NCBI RefSeq assembly: GCF_009759665.1
Contig: NZ_WQNE01000003.1
Coordinates: 1 to 64,000, forward strand
Source of the DNA: Bradyrhizobium cajani
GTDB taxonomy: Bacteria; Pseudomonadota; Alphaproteobacteria; Rhizobiales; Xanthobacteraceae
Reading direction: 5' to 3'
Length of the DNA: 64,000 nt
In this document: positions 51,143-61,270 of the stretch, one piece after another
Numbering within the stretch: position 1 is the stretch's first letter
Layout: each line of letters opens with the position of its first letter
Notes under the pieces: generated by a model
Databases searched by the model: none
Seen by the model: the letters and a program-made list of their open reading frames with translations, nothing else
What the model was told of the DNA's origin: nothing
Position numbers and translations under genes: made by a program

Positions 51143-51607
51143 TCAAAAGCGCACAGTCATGCCCACATGACTCGCAGCGAACCCGAGCCGCTTGTAAAAG
51201 CGCTGCGCATCGACGCGGCTCGCATGCGTCAGCAATTCGACCAAATTGCAGCCGCGCGCTTTCGCTTCTGCGACCGCCCATTGCACCAATTGCTCGCCGA
51301 TGCCGCGGCTGCGGCAATCTGAAGCGACGCGCACGTCTTCGAGCAGACCGCGCGAGCCGCCTTGCGAGCTGAGGCCCGGCAGGATCGCCAGCTGCAGGCA
51401 GCCGACCACCCTGCCCTCGCTCTCGGCGACGACGAGCTGGAGATTTGCATCACGTTCGATCCGCTCGAACGCCTCGTGATAGAAGGCGGGCAGTGGATCC
51501 TCCAAGCGCTCGCGCGCGCGCCCGAGATGATCGTCCGCGAGCATCGCGACGATCGCGGCAACGTCGTCGCGGCGCGCGCGACGGATGGAGACGGACTTAT
51601 CGTTCAT
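51143..51607 (-). CDS. GNAT-family N-acetyltransferase
   Basis: A 154-residue acetyltransferase. Acetyl-CoA binding motif A: LEDVRVASDCRSRGIGEQLVQWAVAEAKARGC (Q/R-x-x-G-x-G/A region is RSRGIGEQL). Strand beta4 is VVGCLQLAILPGLS and the tail RVDAQRFYKRLGFAASHVGM completes the fold. Substrate unknown. It starts 17 bases after the GST gene ends on the same strand, so they form one unit. Confidence 0.87.
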   Translation of the reverse strand: MNDKSVSIRRARRDDVAAIVAMLADDHLGRARERLEDPLPAFYHEAFERIERDANLQLVVAESEGRVVGCLQLAILPGLSSQGGSRGLLEDVRVASDCRSRGIGEQLVQWAVAEAKARGCNLVELLTHASRVDAQRFYKRLGFAASHVGMTVRF

Positions 51608-51624
51608 GCGGACGGCTCCAGGAC

Positions 51625-52215
51625 TCAGCGCGCCGGCGGCAGGCCGAGATCAGCCTCGGCCTCGCCGATCCAGCGACGGACGGCGGCAAAGCGGCCGAGA
51701 TCGAAGCCGCCCTGATGCGCGAGACGCGTGTAGGCGAGCAGCGAGACGTCAGCGAGCGAAACTGCGTCACCGACGAAGAAACGGCTGGCGGAAAGGTGCT
51801 GCTCCATGCGGTCGAGTGCCGCATAGCCGCGCTTGACCTTCTCGGGGTCGAGCTCGGATGCATCCTTGCCGAGATAGACGAGGAGGAAGCGGCACACCGC
51901 GATATAGGGCTCGTGGCTGTACTGCTCCCAGAACAACCATTCATCCATCTTGGCCGCAGCAAAGGCGTCGCGTGGGATGAGCGCGCTGTCGCGGGCGAGA
52001 TAGCGGATGATGGCATTGGACTGCGCCAGCGTGCGGCCATCGTCGAAGGCGACGGTCGGCACCTGGCCGGCGCCGTTCATCCTGAGGAATTGCGGCGTGC
52101 GCGTCTCGCCCTTGCTTGTGTCGATTTCGATCCACTGATAGGGCAGTGCGAGCTTGTCGCAGACCCACTTCACCTTCAGGCAGTTGCCGGAATTGCTGTC
52201 GCCGTAGATCTTCAT
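51625..52215 (-). CDS. Glutathione S-transferase family protein
   Basis: A 196-residue GST with an N-terminal thioredoxin-like domain (MKIYGDSNSGNCLKVKWVCDKLALPYQW, the catalytic Ser/Cys region SNSGNCLK, then GQVPTVAFDDGRTLAQSNAIIRYLA, where TLAQSNAI binds glutathione) and a C-terminal helical domain (FFVGDAVSLADVSLLAYTRLAHQGGFDL). ATG 52215. The neighbour is a GNAT enzyme; detoxification or stress is a reasonable guess. Confidence 0.88.
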   Translation of the reverse strand: MKIYGDSNSGNCLKVKWVCDKLALPYQWIEIDTSKGETRTPQFLRMNGAGQVPTVAFDDGRTLAQSNAIIRYLARDSALIPRDAFAAAKMDEWLFWEQYSHEPYIAVCRFLLVYLGKDASELDPEKVKRGYAALDRMEQHLSASRFFVGDAVSLADVSLLAYTRLAHQGGFDLGRFAAVRRWIGEAEADLGLPPAR

Positions 52216-52290
52216 CGCTGCCGCACCCCGCGTCCGACGATAGAGCATCAGGACGGCGGGAGGCTGTCAACCGCGGCGTGCGCGGCCGCG

Positions 52291-53100
52291 TCAGAACTTG
52301 TAGCCGAGGCCGGCGCGGACGGTGTTGATGCTGGTGTCGACCTGGGAAGTGAAGCGAATGTATTCCCACTCGGCGCGCATGAAGAGACCGCCGACGAGGT
52401 TGACGTCCACGCCGAGACCGCCGGTGTAGCCGTAGATCAGATGATTGTGCTGCGCCTCGCTCGCGGAGACCGGCCCCTGCAGAACGCCGGCAGGCGTGAT
52501 GTAATCCTGAGCACTCACCGTGCGAACGATATCGGCATTGCCGAGCGCGAGTCCTCCGAACGCGTAGGGCAGGAAGCATCCCCACGCATAACCGGCCCGG
52601 CCGCGAAACGTCGCCATGTCCTTGATCGCGATCGATGACGTCGAGGTCGCTGTCACGGAATGCACGTTACCATCGGACAGCGTGTTGCTGCGTGCTTCGC
52701 TGGCCGTGGTCGATCCGCCGAAGTTGCCGTGCAGGTAACTGACCTCCAGGCCGATCACGACATCGTCCCACTGGGCATTGTAACCCGCGAACGCACCCCA
52801 TCCACTGCTGCGCTGTGAGGCCTTTCCCAGACCGAGATTCCATTGCGAGACCTGCATCTCCTGCTCGATCATGGTGTCCGCGAGCAGCGCGGCCATCATG
52901 TTGCTGGTCGATCCCCTGAAATTCTCATCCGAGGAGCCATAGCCGCCCTGGCCTCCGACGTAGAAGCCCTGCCAGTTGACGTTGGATCTGGTCAGACCGT
53001 CGGTGAAGCTGCCGCGCAGGATTGGCAGATCCGGCATGTCGGCCGCGTGCGCGGCAGACACCGTCCCCAACATCGCTGCCGCCAACATCAGCCTACGCAT
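52291..53100 (-). CDS. Outer-membrane beta-barrel protein (Omp25/31-like)
   Basis: A 269-residue protein with a signal peptide (RRLMLAAAMLGTVSAAHA, cut before ADM) and alternating beta strands: WQGFYVGGQGGYGSS, SGWGAFAGYNAQWDDVVIGLEVSYL, TFRGRAGYAWGCFLPYAFGGLAL, LIYGYTGGLGVDVNLVGGLFMRAEWEYIRF, ending in AGLGYKF with the C-terminal Phe needed for barrel insertion. It resembles the immunoreactive Omp25 family of rhizobia and Brucella. ATG 53100 with GGAGCG upstream. Confidence 0.88.
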   Translation of the reverse strand: MRRLMLAAAMLGTVSAAHAADMPDLPILRGSFTDGLTRSNVNWQGFYVGGQGGYGSSDENFRGSTSNMMAALLADTMIEQEMQVSQWNLGLGKASQRSSGWGAFAGYNAQWDDVVIGLEVSYLHGNFGGSTTASEARSNTLSDGNVHSVTATSTSSIAIKDMATFRGRAGYAWGCFLPYAFGGLALGNADIVRTVSAQDYITPAGVLQGPVSASEAQHNHLIYGYTGGLGVDVNLVGGLFMRAEWEYIRFTSQVDTSINTVRAGLGYKF

Positions 53101-53210
53101 CGCAACGCTCCATCGGACTCGAACTGTTGCGATGATCATCGCCTGTTAACCTTAACCAATGGTTGCGTCAGGCACCCTCGCCGCCGCGAGCAATGAAAAA
53201 TACGCAAAGC

Positions 53211-53239
53211 AAAACGGCGCGGGATGATCCCGCGCCGTT
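53211..53239 (-). terminator. Terminator after the 53268-54101 barrel gene
   Basis: AACGGCGCGGGA / TCCCGCGCCGTT stem around TGA; T-rich on the minus strand. Confidence 0.85.
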
Positions 53240-53267
53240 AAGAGACGTTAAGCGATGAGGCCGACGA

Positions 53268-54101
53268 TCAGCCCTTGGTGACGAGCGGCGGCGGCGCGTA
53301 GACCGGCGGGCTGTTGAGATCCCAGCGCACGCCGAGCTTCAGGTCATGCGAGGTGAGCTCCTTGATCTTGATCGAGCTCGGGCCGGAGGCGCTGTTGTCG
53401 AACAGGCGGTAGTTGCCGGGCGCCGCGTCGCCGAGGTTCATGTAGCTGTAGGCCAGTTCGACGGTGAACCCGGGATTGACCTTGTAGGCGAGACCGGCAT
53501 GGGCGGCCCAGGCGAAGTTCCACTTTCCGCTGTCGGCGAAGTAGGCGACGCTGTTGGACAGCGTGCCGCCGCTGAATGACACGCCGTCGTCGCGGAAGCC
53601 GCTGAGCTTGTTGTAGGAGCCGCCGACACCGGCGCCGATGAACGGGGTGACGCACCACCAGGTGCCGAGATCGACATAGGCGTTGGCCATGACGACCCAC
53701 TCGGACTTGCTGCCGGTGTAGTTGTTGGCGCCGACGAAGCCAGGCCCGATGACGTTGTCGCTGCCGTGCAGGTTGGCCTTGCCGCGATACTGGCCGATCA
53801 CGTCGGCGCGGAACCAGTTGTTGAAGCGATAGCCGACGCCGAGGTCGAACAGCGGCGAGGAGTCGAAGCCGAGCCCCTCCGTCGTCTTCGTAAACCCAGG
53901 CGCGACCGTGCCCTCGATGCTCTTGGCGCGCTGGTTGGTCATGCCGACATCGCCGCGCAGATACCAGCCGCCGAAATCGGCGGGCGGAGCCGGCGGCGCG
54001 TACATGGGAGGCGGAGCCGCGATCGGCATATCGGCGGCGAACGCCATCGACGAGATCAGGGAGGCCGCACCCGCGGCAAGGAGAGACTTAACGCTACGCA
54101 T
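53268..54101 (-). CDS. Outer-membrane beta-barrel protein
   Basis: A 277-residue barrel. Signal peptide KSLLAAGAASLISSMAFA cut before ADMP, a Pro-rich linker (IAAPPPMYAPPAPPADFGG), then strands such as WYLRGDVGMTNQ, LFDLGVGYRFNNWFRADVIGQYRG, VVMANAYVDLGTWWCVTPFIGAGVGGSY, WNFAWAAHAGLAYKVNPGFTVELAYSYMNLG and LKLGVRWDL. It ends in a Pro-rich tail (PPVYAPPPLVTKG) rather than Phe, which is odd but seen in this family. ATG 54101 directly precedes an AT-rich upstream region with its promoter. Confidence 0.87.
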   Translation of the reverse strand: MRSVKSLLAAGAASLISSMAFAADMPIAAPPPMYAPPAPPADFGGWYLRGDVGMTNQRAKSIEGTVAPGFTKTTEGLGFDSSPLFDLGVGYRFNNWFRADVIGQYRGKANLHGSDNVIGPGFVGANNYTGSKSEWVVMANAYVDLGTWWCVTPFIGAGVGGSYNKLSGFRDDGVSFSGGTLSNSVAYFADSGKWNFAWAAHAGLAYKVNPGFTVELAYSYMNLGDAAPGNYRLFDNSASGPSSIKIKELTSHDLKLGVRWDLNSPPVYAPPPLVTKG

Positions 54102-54409
54102 TTGGCTTCGTCCTTATGGCCGGTGAGGCAAAATGCAGACGCCCCACGTTCTGGAAACTCACGGGACGACGATGGCAGCAAATGCTTAAGCGCCACTTAA
54201 CCCTAATTTTTAAGGTTGATTTTTTCTCACTGCACACGCGCGCGCCGCGCGAGCGTTGCGAAAATGCGGCGCCAAATGCGCCGCGTTCGCCGCATTTCCT
54301 AACGATGCGTAAAGCTGCGTTGCAGCGAAAAAGGATGCGTTAACGCGTGTACCGCGGCAGCTTGGGCAGGCGCCGCGCTCCGGGGCCGCCGTGTGAACCG
54401 GCGCGGCCT

Positions 54410-54456
54410 GCATGGTTCGAGACGCCCGCTCAAAGCGGGCTCCTCACCATGAGGGT
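54410..54456. repeat. Short relative of the CATCCTTCGAGACGCCCGC repeat
   Basis: ATGGTTCGAGACGCCCGCTC, then AAAGCGGGCTCCTCACCATGAGGG; a shortened form of 42511-42650. The stretch 54102-54409 before it is the AT-rich upstream region of the barrel gene, with no gene seen. Confidence 0.65.
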
Positions 54457-54480
54457 CTGAGATGTCGCCGGGATACCGCT

Positions 54481-54560
54481 CGTAGCCCGGATGAAGCGAA
54501 GCGCAATCCGGGAGCCCAGTGGCGCAGTCCTGGATTTCGCTGCGCTTCATCCGGGCTACG
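54481..54560. repeat. Palindromic repeat (CGTAGCCCGGATGAAGCG family)
   Basis: Arms CGTAGCCCGGATGAAGCGAA and CGCTTCATCCGGGCTACG enclose about 42 bases containing a second inner pair. Confidence 0.8.
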
Positions 54561-54585
54561 ATCGTGCTTCGCGCAGCTATGCGCC

Positions 54586-55929
54586 TTAAGCCGCCGCCTG
54601 TCCGAGTGCGGAGACGATGGTGTCGACGACGTCCTCGACCAGGATGCGGTCTTCGCCCTCGCCCATGACGCGGATCACCGGCTCGGTGCCGGAGGAGCGG
54701 ATCAGGAGGCGGCCATGGCCGTTGAGCCGCTTCTCGCCGTCGGAGATCGCCGACTTGACGTCGGAATCATCGAGCGGCTTGCCGCTCTTGTAGCGGACGT
54801 TCTTCAGGATCTGCGGCAGCGGATCGAAGCGGTGGCAGACCTCCGACACCGGCCGGCGCAGCTTCTGCACCACGGCCAGCACCTGCAAGGCGGCAACGAA
54901 GCCGTCGCCGGTGGTGGCGTAGTCGGACAGGATGATGTGACCGGACTGCTCGCCGCCGAGATTGTAGCCGCCGCTCAGCATCTGCTCGAGCACATAGCGG
55001 TCTCCGACCGGCGTGCGCACGAGGTCGAGCCCGTGCCCTTTCAGGAAGCGCTCGAGCCCGAGATTGGACATCACGGTGGCGACGATGCCCGGCCGCGACA
55101 GCCGGCCGTCTTCCTTCCAGCTCTGCGCGATCACCGCGAGCAATTGGTCGCCATCGACGAGATGGCCGCGCTCGTCGACCAGGATGACGCGATCGGCATC
55201 GCCGTCGAGCGCAATGCCGATGTCGGCGCGCATCTCGCGCACCTTCTTCGACAGCGCTTCCGGCGAGGTCGAGCCGCATTCCTTGTTGATGTTGAAGCCG
55301 TCGGGCTCGACGCCGATCGACACCACGTCGGCGCCCAGCTCCCACAGCGCCTCCGGCACCACCTTGTAGGCGGCGCCGTTGGCGCAATCGATCACGACGC
55401 GCAGGCCGTCGAGCGACAGGTCGCGCGGCAGCGTGCGCTTGGCGAATTCGATGTAGCGGTCATGCACGCCGTCGATACGGCGGGCGCGGCCGAGGCTCGC
55501 GCTCTGCGCCAGCCGCTTGTCGAGGGATTCGTCGAGCAGCTGCTCGATCTGCTTCTCGACGTCGTCGGAGAGCTTGAAGCCCTGCGGTCCGAACAGCTTG
55601 ATGCCGTTGTCCTCGAACAGGTTGTGCGAGGCCGAGATCATCACGCCGAGATCGGCACGCATCGATTTGGTCAGCATCGCGACCGCAGGCGTCGGCATCG
55701 GGCCGACCAGCAGCACGTCCATGCCGACCGAGGTGAAGCCCGCGACCATTGCATATTCGATCATGTAGCCGGACAGGCGAGTGTCCTTGCCGATCACGAC
55801 CCTATGACGGTGGTCACCGCGCTGAAACGCGAGGCCGGCGGCCTGGCCGACCTTGAGCGCGAGCTCCGGCGTGATCAGTCCGTTAGCGCGGCCCCGAATC
55901 CCGTCAGTCCCGAAATATTTGCGACTCAT
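54586..55929 (-). CDS. glmM: Phosphoglucosamine mutase
   Basis: Converts glucosamine-6-phosphate to glucosamine-1-phosphate for peptidoglycan and lipid A. 447 residues. Start [16 protein letters not shown] at ATG 55929. Active phosphoserine S101 in [16 protein letters not shown]; metal loop in [16 protein letters not shown]; sugar loop [13 protein letters not shown]; phosphate loop [14 protein letters not shown]. All four loops are complete. The longer frame upstream is non-coding. GGGGAAC precedes the ATG. Confidence 0.97.
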   Translation of the reverse strand: MSRKYFGTDGIRGRANGLITPELALKVGQAAGLAFQRGDHRHRVVIGKDTRLSGYMIEYAMVAGFTSVGMDVLLVGPMPTPAVAMLTKSMRADLGVMISASHNLFEDNGIKLFGPQGFKLSDDVEKQIEQLLDESLDKRLAQSASLGRARRIDGVHDRYIEFAKRTLPRDLSLDGLRVVIDCANGAAYKVVPEALWELGADVVSIGVEPDGFNINKECGSTSPEALSKKVREMRADIGIALDGDADRVILVDERGHLVDGDQLLAVIAQSWKEDGRLSRPGIVATVMSNLGLERFLKGHGLDLVRTPVGDRYVLEQMLSGGYNLGGEQSGHIILSDYATTGDGFVAALQVLAVVQKLRRPVSEVCHRFDPLPQILKNVRYKSGKPLDDSDVKSAISDGEKRLNGHGRLLIRSSGTEPVIRVMGEGEDRILVEDVVDTIVSALGQAAA

Positions 55930-56151
55930 ATGGTTCCCCAGGCAACAACCAGGGATCCCCTCTACAATCACGGGCTGCCCGAATGGGCCCCGCATCCCTG
56001 ATGTGCTGGGGTCTATATAAAGCCAACGCGGCCAGATTGGCTTCAAAAAATGTGATAAATCGTTACGGAACCGGGCGTGGCGCGGGCCCTATTCTGCCTT
56101 GGTTAACCTTATTTTTCCCGCCGAGGCGGCGGAACCGGCTGGAACCCGGCT

Positions 56152-56331
<180 letters not shown>

Positions 56332-56411
56332 TCAAACGATTTGGCTGTGCATCCAACCATGCTAGATGACCCCTCGATCTACCGATGCAAGACGGGCCGG
56401 GGAAAACGTTC

Positions 56412-57548
56412 ATGAAGCACATCACCTGTATCGACGATCTTCGCGCGCTGCATAAGCGCCGTGTGCCGAAGGCGTTCTTCGACTATTGCGACCGCGGCTC
56501 CTATGCCGAGGAAACGCTGCGCGCCAACCGCGAGGACATGCAGGCGATCAAGTTCCGCCAACGCATCCTGGTCGACGTCTCCAAGCGCGACACCTCGACC
56601 ACGATCCTCGGCGAGCCCTCGACCATGCCGCTGATGCTCGCGCCGGTCGGCCTGCTCGGCATGCAGCATGGCGACGGCGAGATCTACGCCTGCCGCGCCG
56701 CGCAGGCCGCCGGTATCCCGTTCACGCAGTCGACGATGTCGATCTGCTCGATCGAGGACATCGCCGCCAATGTCGAGAAGCCGTTCTGGTTCCAGCTCTA
56801 CGTGATGAAGGACCGCGGCTTCATCAAGGAATTGATCCAGCGCGCAATGGCGGCCAAGTGCAGCGCGCTCGTGCTGACCGTCGATCTCCAGGTGATCGGC
56901 CAGCGCCACGCCGACATCAAGAACGGCATGACGGTACCGCCGGAATGGTCGCTGTCCAAGCTCCTGGATTTCGCCAGCAAGCCCGCCTGGGTTGCCGGCG
57001 TGCTGCAAGGCAAGCGCCGCACCTTCGGCAACATCGCCGGCCACGTGAAGAACACCGAGGATCTCAACCGCCTCGCCGAATGGACCGCGTCGCAGTTCGA
57101 CACCTCGCTGAACTGGAAGGACGTCGAGTGGGTCCGCAGCATCTGGCCGGGCAAGCTCATCATCAAGGGCATCCTCGACGTGGAGGACGCCGAGGAAGCG
57201 GCCAAGACCGGCGCGCAGGCCCTCGTCGTCTCCAATCATGGCGGCCGACAGCTCGACGGCGCGCCGTCCTCGATCGAGGTGCTGCCCGAGATCGCCGACG
57301 CGGTCGGCGACAAGATGGAGATCATGTTCGATGGCGGCATCCGCTCCGGCCAGGACGTGATGCGCGCGCTCGCGCTCGGCGCAAAATCCTGCATGATCGG
57401 CCGCGCCTACGCCTATGGCCTGGGTGCCGGCGGCCAGGCCGGCGTCGCCAAGGCGATCGACATCATCCAGAAGGAGCTGCTCACCACCATGGGCCTGTGC
57501 GGCGTCAACAGGATCGAGGAGATCGACGATCACGTGATTGCGGTGTGA
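56412..57548 (+). CDS. FMN-dependent alpha-hydroxy acid dehydrogenase (L-lactate dehydrogenase-like)
   Basis: A 378-residue TIM-barrel flavoenzyme oxidising L-lactate or a related 2-hydroxy acid. Features: FFDYCDRGSYAEETLRAN, PLMLAPVGLLGMQHGDGEI, WFQLYVMKDRGF, the catalytic His-Arg pair in VVSNHGGRQLDGAPS, and DGGIRSGQDVMRALALGAKSCMIGRAYAYGLGAGG. Size and pattern are those of LldD. Start ATG 56412; an in-frame ATG at 56385 adds nine residues without a better site. It ends just before a repeat. Confidence 0.9.
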   Translation: MKHITCIDDLRALHKRRVPKAFFDYCDRGSYAEETLRANREDMQAIKFRQRILVDVSKRDTSTTILGEPSTMPLMLAPVGLLGMQHGDGEIYACRAAQAAGIPFTQSTMSICSIEDIAANVEKPFWFQLYVMKDRGFIKELIQRAMAAKCSALVLTVDLQVIGQRHADIKNGMTVPPEWSLSKLLDFASKPAWVAGVLQGKRRTFGNIAGHVKNTEDLNRLAEWTASQFDTSLNWKDVEWVRSIWPGKLIIKGILDVEDAEEAAKTGAQALVVSNHGGRQLDGAPSSIEVLPEIADAVGDKMEIMFDGGIRSGQDVMRALALGAKSCMIGRAYAYGLGAGGQAGVAKAIDIIQKELLTTMGLCGVNRIEEIDDHVIAV

Positions 57549-57580
57549 GGCGTTTACGAACCGTTGCCTCAATCACGGCC

Positions 57581-57735
57581 GTCGTCCCGGACAAGCGCGC
57601 CCTAAGCGCGCGCCGATCCGGGACCCATAACCACAAGCGGGCGTGGTTACGGGGACTCGGAGTAACCCGCTTCGCGCAACAACTTCTCCCTGTGGCTATG
57701 GGTCCCGGATCTGCGCTTCGCTTGTCCGGGACGAC
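57581..57735. repeat. Composite palindromic repeat (GTCGTCCCGG / CCCATAACCACA family)
   Basis: Second copy of the 13737-13870 element: GTCGTCCCGGACAAGCGCGC, GGGACCCATAACCACA and the mirrored CTATGGGTCCCGG and GTCCGGGACGAC. Confidence 0.8.
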
Positions 57736-57776
57736 AGCGGAATGTGTGGCGAGAGTTGCGAGCTGCTCTCCCCGTC

Positions 57777-58403
57777 TCACATCGGCGGCGTCAGGCCGTC
57801 GCGGCCGACGCTGATGCGGTTGGTCTCGAACGAGCCGTCCGGCAATTGCTTCATGAAAGCGATGACCTTGGCGCCCGGCTTCAACTCGGATTTGTCGCCG
57901 GGCACGAAGGTCACCACCGGCGTGTTGTCGGCGACGAAGACCTTCTTCTCGCCGTCCTTGTACTTCACCAGCAGCGTGTGGCCGTCATTGCCGACCACGC
58001 TCTCGGCGACCGTCGCATTGGTCATGCTGGAATTGGGCTTGAGGTCCCAGGGCCGCGAGCCTTCGCCGGTGCCGCGCATGCTCTCCGGAAATACGTGCAC
58101 CTCGACGGCGTTCTGGCCGCCGTCCGGCCCCGGCACGGTGGTCGCACCGATGAACGAACCCGGCTTGATGTCGGCGAGTGACGTCTTGGTGATGCCTGAG
58201 ACGTTCACGTCGGGGGCGATGCGGAGCTTGACGTCTTCGCCGCTGCGCGACTTGACCTGCATGGTGTCGCCGTTGACGCTTTCGATCGTGCCGCGCACGC
58301 GCGTCGGCACCGGCGCCCTTTGTGCGAAGGCGCCGTAAGTTGAGAGGGCCACCATCGCGACGGCGAGAAGTGGACGTGTGAAAGTTGCACGTTGAACAGA
58401 CAT
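57777..58403 (-). CDS. Secreted DUF5666-like OB-type protein
   Basis: A 208-residue protein with a signal peptide (RPLLAVAMVALSTYGAFA, cut before QRAP) and a beta-rich periplasmic body: RGTIESVNGDTMQVKSRSGEDVKLRIAPDVNVSGITKTSLADIKPGSFIG, typical of small beta-barrel proteins in many bacteria, and a second like unit (VAESVVGNDGHTLLVKYKDGEKKVFV). I do not know a function. ATG 58403; no partner gene is obvious. Confidence 0.7.
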   Translation of the reverse strand: MSVQRATFTRPLLAVAMVALSTYGAFAQRAPVPTRVRGTIESVNGDTMQVKSRSGEDVKLRIAPDVNVSGITKTSLADIKPGSFIGATTVPGPDGGQNAVEVHVFPESMRGTGEGSRPWDLKPNSSMTNATVAESVVGNDGHTLLVKYKDGEKKVFVADNTPVVTFVPGDKSELKPGAKVIAFMKQLPDGSFETNRISVGRDGLTPPM

Positions 58404-58470
58404 GACGATCTCCGGATTGTCCCACGGGGTTAGAACTCCGGAGATGGTGCGCTATTCGCCGTTCATCCTC

Positions 58471-59310
58471 TCAAGTCTTTGTGAGATCGGCCTCGACCAG
58501 CGCACGCAGCTCGGCGGTGACTTCCGGCCGCTTGCCGAACCACAGCTCGAAGCCGCGCACCGCCTGGTGCAGGAGCATGCCGAGCCCGTCGGCGGTCCTC
58601 AGCCCGCGCGCTTTTGCGGCCGCAAGCAGCGGCGTCACCAGCGGCACGTAAACGAGATCGGCGACCACGGCGGCCCGCGGCAGGCGGGCCACGTCAACAT
58701 CGAGTGCAGGCTGGCCGTGCATGCCGAGCGAGGTGGTGTTCACGAGAAGTTTTGCTCGCGGCAGCACCTCGCCGATCGCGTCCCACGTAACAGGATGCAC
58801 GTTCGGCCCGAACTGTCTTGCGAGTGTCTCGGCCCGCGCGATGGTACGGTTGGCGAGATGGATGCGCTTGATGCCGCGTTCGCGCAGGCCGAACACGATA
58901 GCGCGCGAGGAGCCGCCGGCGCCCAGCACCAGCGCCTCATAGGCGCCGTCCCAGCCGGGGGCGCTGGCGTCGAGATTGCCGATGAAGCCTTCGACGTCGG
59001 TGTTGGTCGAGCGCAGCTCGCCGCCTTCGAACCACAGCGTGTTGGCCGCGCCGACCGCCGTTGCGCGGGCATCGGGCGTCGACAGCGCCAGCACGCCCTC
59101 CTTGTGCGGGATGGTGACGTTGGCGCCGACGAAGCCGCGCAGCGACAGTCGCAGCACGAAGTCGCGCAGGTTATCGGGCGGGACCGCCTCGATGACATAG
59201 CCGCCCTCGATCCCGAGCGTGCGCAGCCAGTAATGATGAATCAGCGGCGAGCGCGAATGCGCTGCCGGCCATCCGATCAGACAAGCTGCGGGAGCCCTGG
59301 TCACGATCAT
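58471..59310 (-). CDS. aroE: Shikimate dehydrogenase
   Basis: Reduces 3-dehydroshikimate to shikimate in aromatic amino acid synthesis. 279 residues; substrate lysine in GANVTIPHKEGVLAL with the Asn-Thr pair, NADP-binding VLGAGGSSRAIVFGL, and a helical tail VRGFELWFGKRPEVTAEL. SRSPLIHHYWL near the start is the shikimate-binding Ser-x-Ser motif. ATG 59310. Confidence 0.93.
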   Translation of the reverse strand: MIVTRAPAACLIGWPAAHSRSPLIHHYWLRTLGIEGGYVIEAVPPDNLRDFVLRLSLRGFVGANVTIPHKEGVLALSTPDARATAVGAANTLWFEGGELRSTNTDVEGFIGNLDASAPGWDGAYEALVLGAGGSSRAIVFGLRERGIKRIHLANRTIARAETLARQFGPNVHPVTWDAIGEVLPRAKLLVNTTSLGMHGQPALDVDVARLPRAAVVADLVYVPLVTPLLAAAKARGLRTADGLGMLLHQAVRGFELWFGKRPEVTAELRALVEADLTKT

Positions 59311-59413
59311 CCTTCCCTCAAGCGGCGTGGAAGGCGATCCATTTCGCGTCCCGCAGGCTCTGTCAAGCGCGCGGGCGCCGCATCACGGCGGCAACGACCG
59401 CCGGAGCGCGCCG

Positions 59414-61156
59414 TCAGCCCGCGGCAGCCTCATCGGCCGCAGAGCCCTTGATGTCGGCGATCGCGCGCTCGAGGCTCTGGCGATAGCGCGCCCGCGGCGG
59501 CGTCACGCCATGGGTGAGCAGCGCGCGGCGCACCGCGGGCGAGGCCCCCGTGATGAACAGCCTTATGCCCTGGCGGTGGGCCTTGGCGGCGACGCGCCCG
59601 AGCACGTTCGCTGCGGTTGAGTCCAGGAACGGCACCGCGGCGAAATCGACCACGAAGGCCTTGCGCCTGTCGGCGACGCCGTCGAGCACGTTGCCGATCG
59701 CGGACGCCGCGCCGAAGAAGAACGCGCCGGTGATGCGGTAGACCAGCACGTCGCGATCGACCGCAAGCGCGGGATCGTAGCGAACGCGCTCGCCATTGCC
59801 GTCGTCGGGGCGATCGGCGGCTACCAGCGGCGAGCGCTCCTCGATCCCGGTCATCTCCGCCATGCGATGGATGAACAGCACGGCGCCGAGCGCGAAGCCG
59901 ACCAGGATGCCCTCGGTCAGATCGCGGAAGATCGTCAGCAGGAAGGTTGCGAGCAGCACGACGGCATCGCCCCAGGAGGAGCGCAGCAGCGTTGCGAATT
60001 CGTGCTTCTCCGCCATGGTCCAGGCGACCACGACGAGCACGGAGGCGAGCGCAGCCAGCGGGATGTAGCTCGCCAGCGGGGCTGCGATCAGCATGAACAG
60101 CAGCAGGAAGACCGAGTGCAGCATGCCCGCGAGCGGACCGCGCGCGCCGGCGCGGATGTTGGTCGCGGTGCGCGCGATCAGACCGGTGACGCAGATGCCG
60201 CCGAACAGCGCCGAGCCGATATTCGCGGCGCCTTGCGCCACCAGCTCGCAGTTGGAGCGGTGACGGCGTCCGGTCATGCCGTCGGCCACGACCGCCGACA
60301 GCAGCGATTCGATGGCGGCAAGCAGCGCGAACGCGATGGCATCCGGCAGCACCGCTTTCGCCTTCTCCAACGAGAACGCGGGCAAAGCCGGCGACGGCAG
60401 CTCGCGCGGAATGCCGCCGAAGCGCGAGCCGATGGTCTCGACCGGCAGCGACAGCATGGCACTCGCGATCGCAGCAAACACGACCGCGATCAGGATGCCG
60501 GGCCAGGACGGACGCCAGCGGCGCAGGGCAGCGATGATGCCGATGCTGACCACCGCGACCGCGACGGCGGACGGATTGATGGTGTTGAGACCGCCCGCGA
60601 GCGCGACGAGCTTGGGAACGAATTCGCTGGGCTCTTTCCCCGCAAGCGTGATCCCGCCGAGATCGCGGAGCTGGCTCGCAAAGATGATGACGGCGATCCC
60701 GGCGGTAAAGCCGACCGTGACGGGATAGGGAATGAACTTGATGTAGGTGCCGACGCGCAAGAGGCCGGCAGCGACCAGAAACAGGCCTGCCATCATGGTC
60801 GCGAGGATCACGCCGTCGACGCCGTGACGCTCGGCGGTCACCGCAACCAATACGATGAACGCGCCGGCGGGCCCGCCGATCTGGAACCGGCTGCCGCCGA
60901 GCAGCGACACGATGAAGCCGCCGACGACGGCGGTATAGAGGCCGCGATCCGGCGTCACGCCCGAGGCGATCGCGATCGCCATCGACAGCGGCAGCGCCAC
61001 GATCGCGACGGTGAGGCCCGCGAAGACGTCGGCGCGGAAATCGGCAAGGCCGTAGCCCTCGCGCCAGACGGTGACGAGCTTCGGCAGATAGAGCTCGGTA
61101 AACGTCGGACGACGAAGCTGGTGCAGCCCGCCTGCGTGATCGCTTGTGATGCTCAT
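59414..61156 (-). CDS. SulP-family anion transporter with STAS domain
   Basis: A 580-residue SLC26/SulP membrane protein. 10-14 helices, motif FAGLTVAIVALPLSMAIAIASGVTPDRGLYTAVVGGFIVSLLGGSRFQIGGPAGAFIVLV, then a cytoplasmic STAS domain (DRDVLVYRITGAFFFGAASAIGNVL ... AFVVDFAAVPFLDSTAANVLGRVAAKAH). Carries sulfate, bicarbonate or other anions; which one cannot be told. The GSAADEAAAG tail is short. The Xre-type gene upstream on the same strand may control it. Confidence 0.92.
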   Translation of the reverse strand: MSITSDHAGGLHQLRRPTFTELYLPKLVTVWREGYGLADFRADVFAGLTVAIVALPLSMAIAIASGVTPDRGLYTAVVGGFIVSLLGGSRFQIGGPAGAFIVLVAVTAERHGVDGVILATMMAGLFLVAAGLLRVGTYIKFIPYPVTVGFTAGIAVIIFASQLRDLGGITLAGKEPSEFVPKLVALAGGLNTINPSAVAVAVVSIGIIAALRRWRPSWPGILIAVVFAAIASAMLSLPVETIGSRFGGIPRELPSPALPAFSLEKAKAVLPDAIAFALLAAIESLLSAVVADGMTGRRHRSNCELVAQGAANIGSALFGGICVTGLIARTATNIRAGARGPLAGMLHSVFLLLFMLIAAPLASYIPLAALASVLVVVAWTMAEKHEFATLLRSSWGDAVVLLATFLLTIFRDLTEGILVGFALGAVLFIHRMAEMTGIEERSPLVAADRPDDGNGERVRYDPALAVDRDVLVYRITGAFFFGAASAIGNVLDGVADRRKAFVVDFAAVPFLDSTAANVLGRVAAKAHRQGIRLFITGASPAVRRALLTHGVTPPRARYRQSLERAIADIKGSAADEAAAG

Positions 61157-61270
61157 CTCAGCAAAGTGCTCCGCTGCCCCACGATGCTCCGAAGCATCGT
61201 ACGGCTGCGCGCTTCCGCGTGCGCGACGATGCGCTAGCCCATCCTGATCCCGAGCACGATCAACGATCGA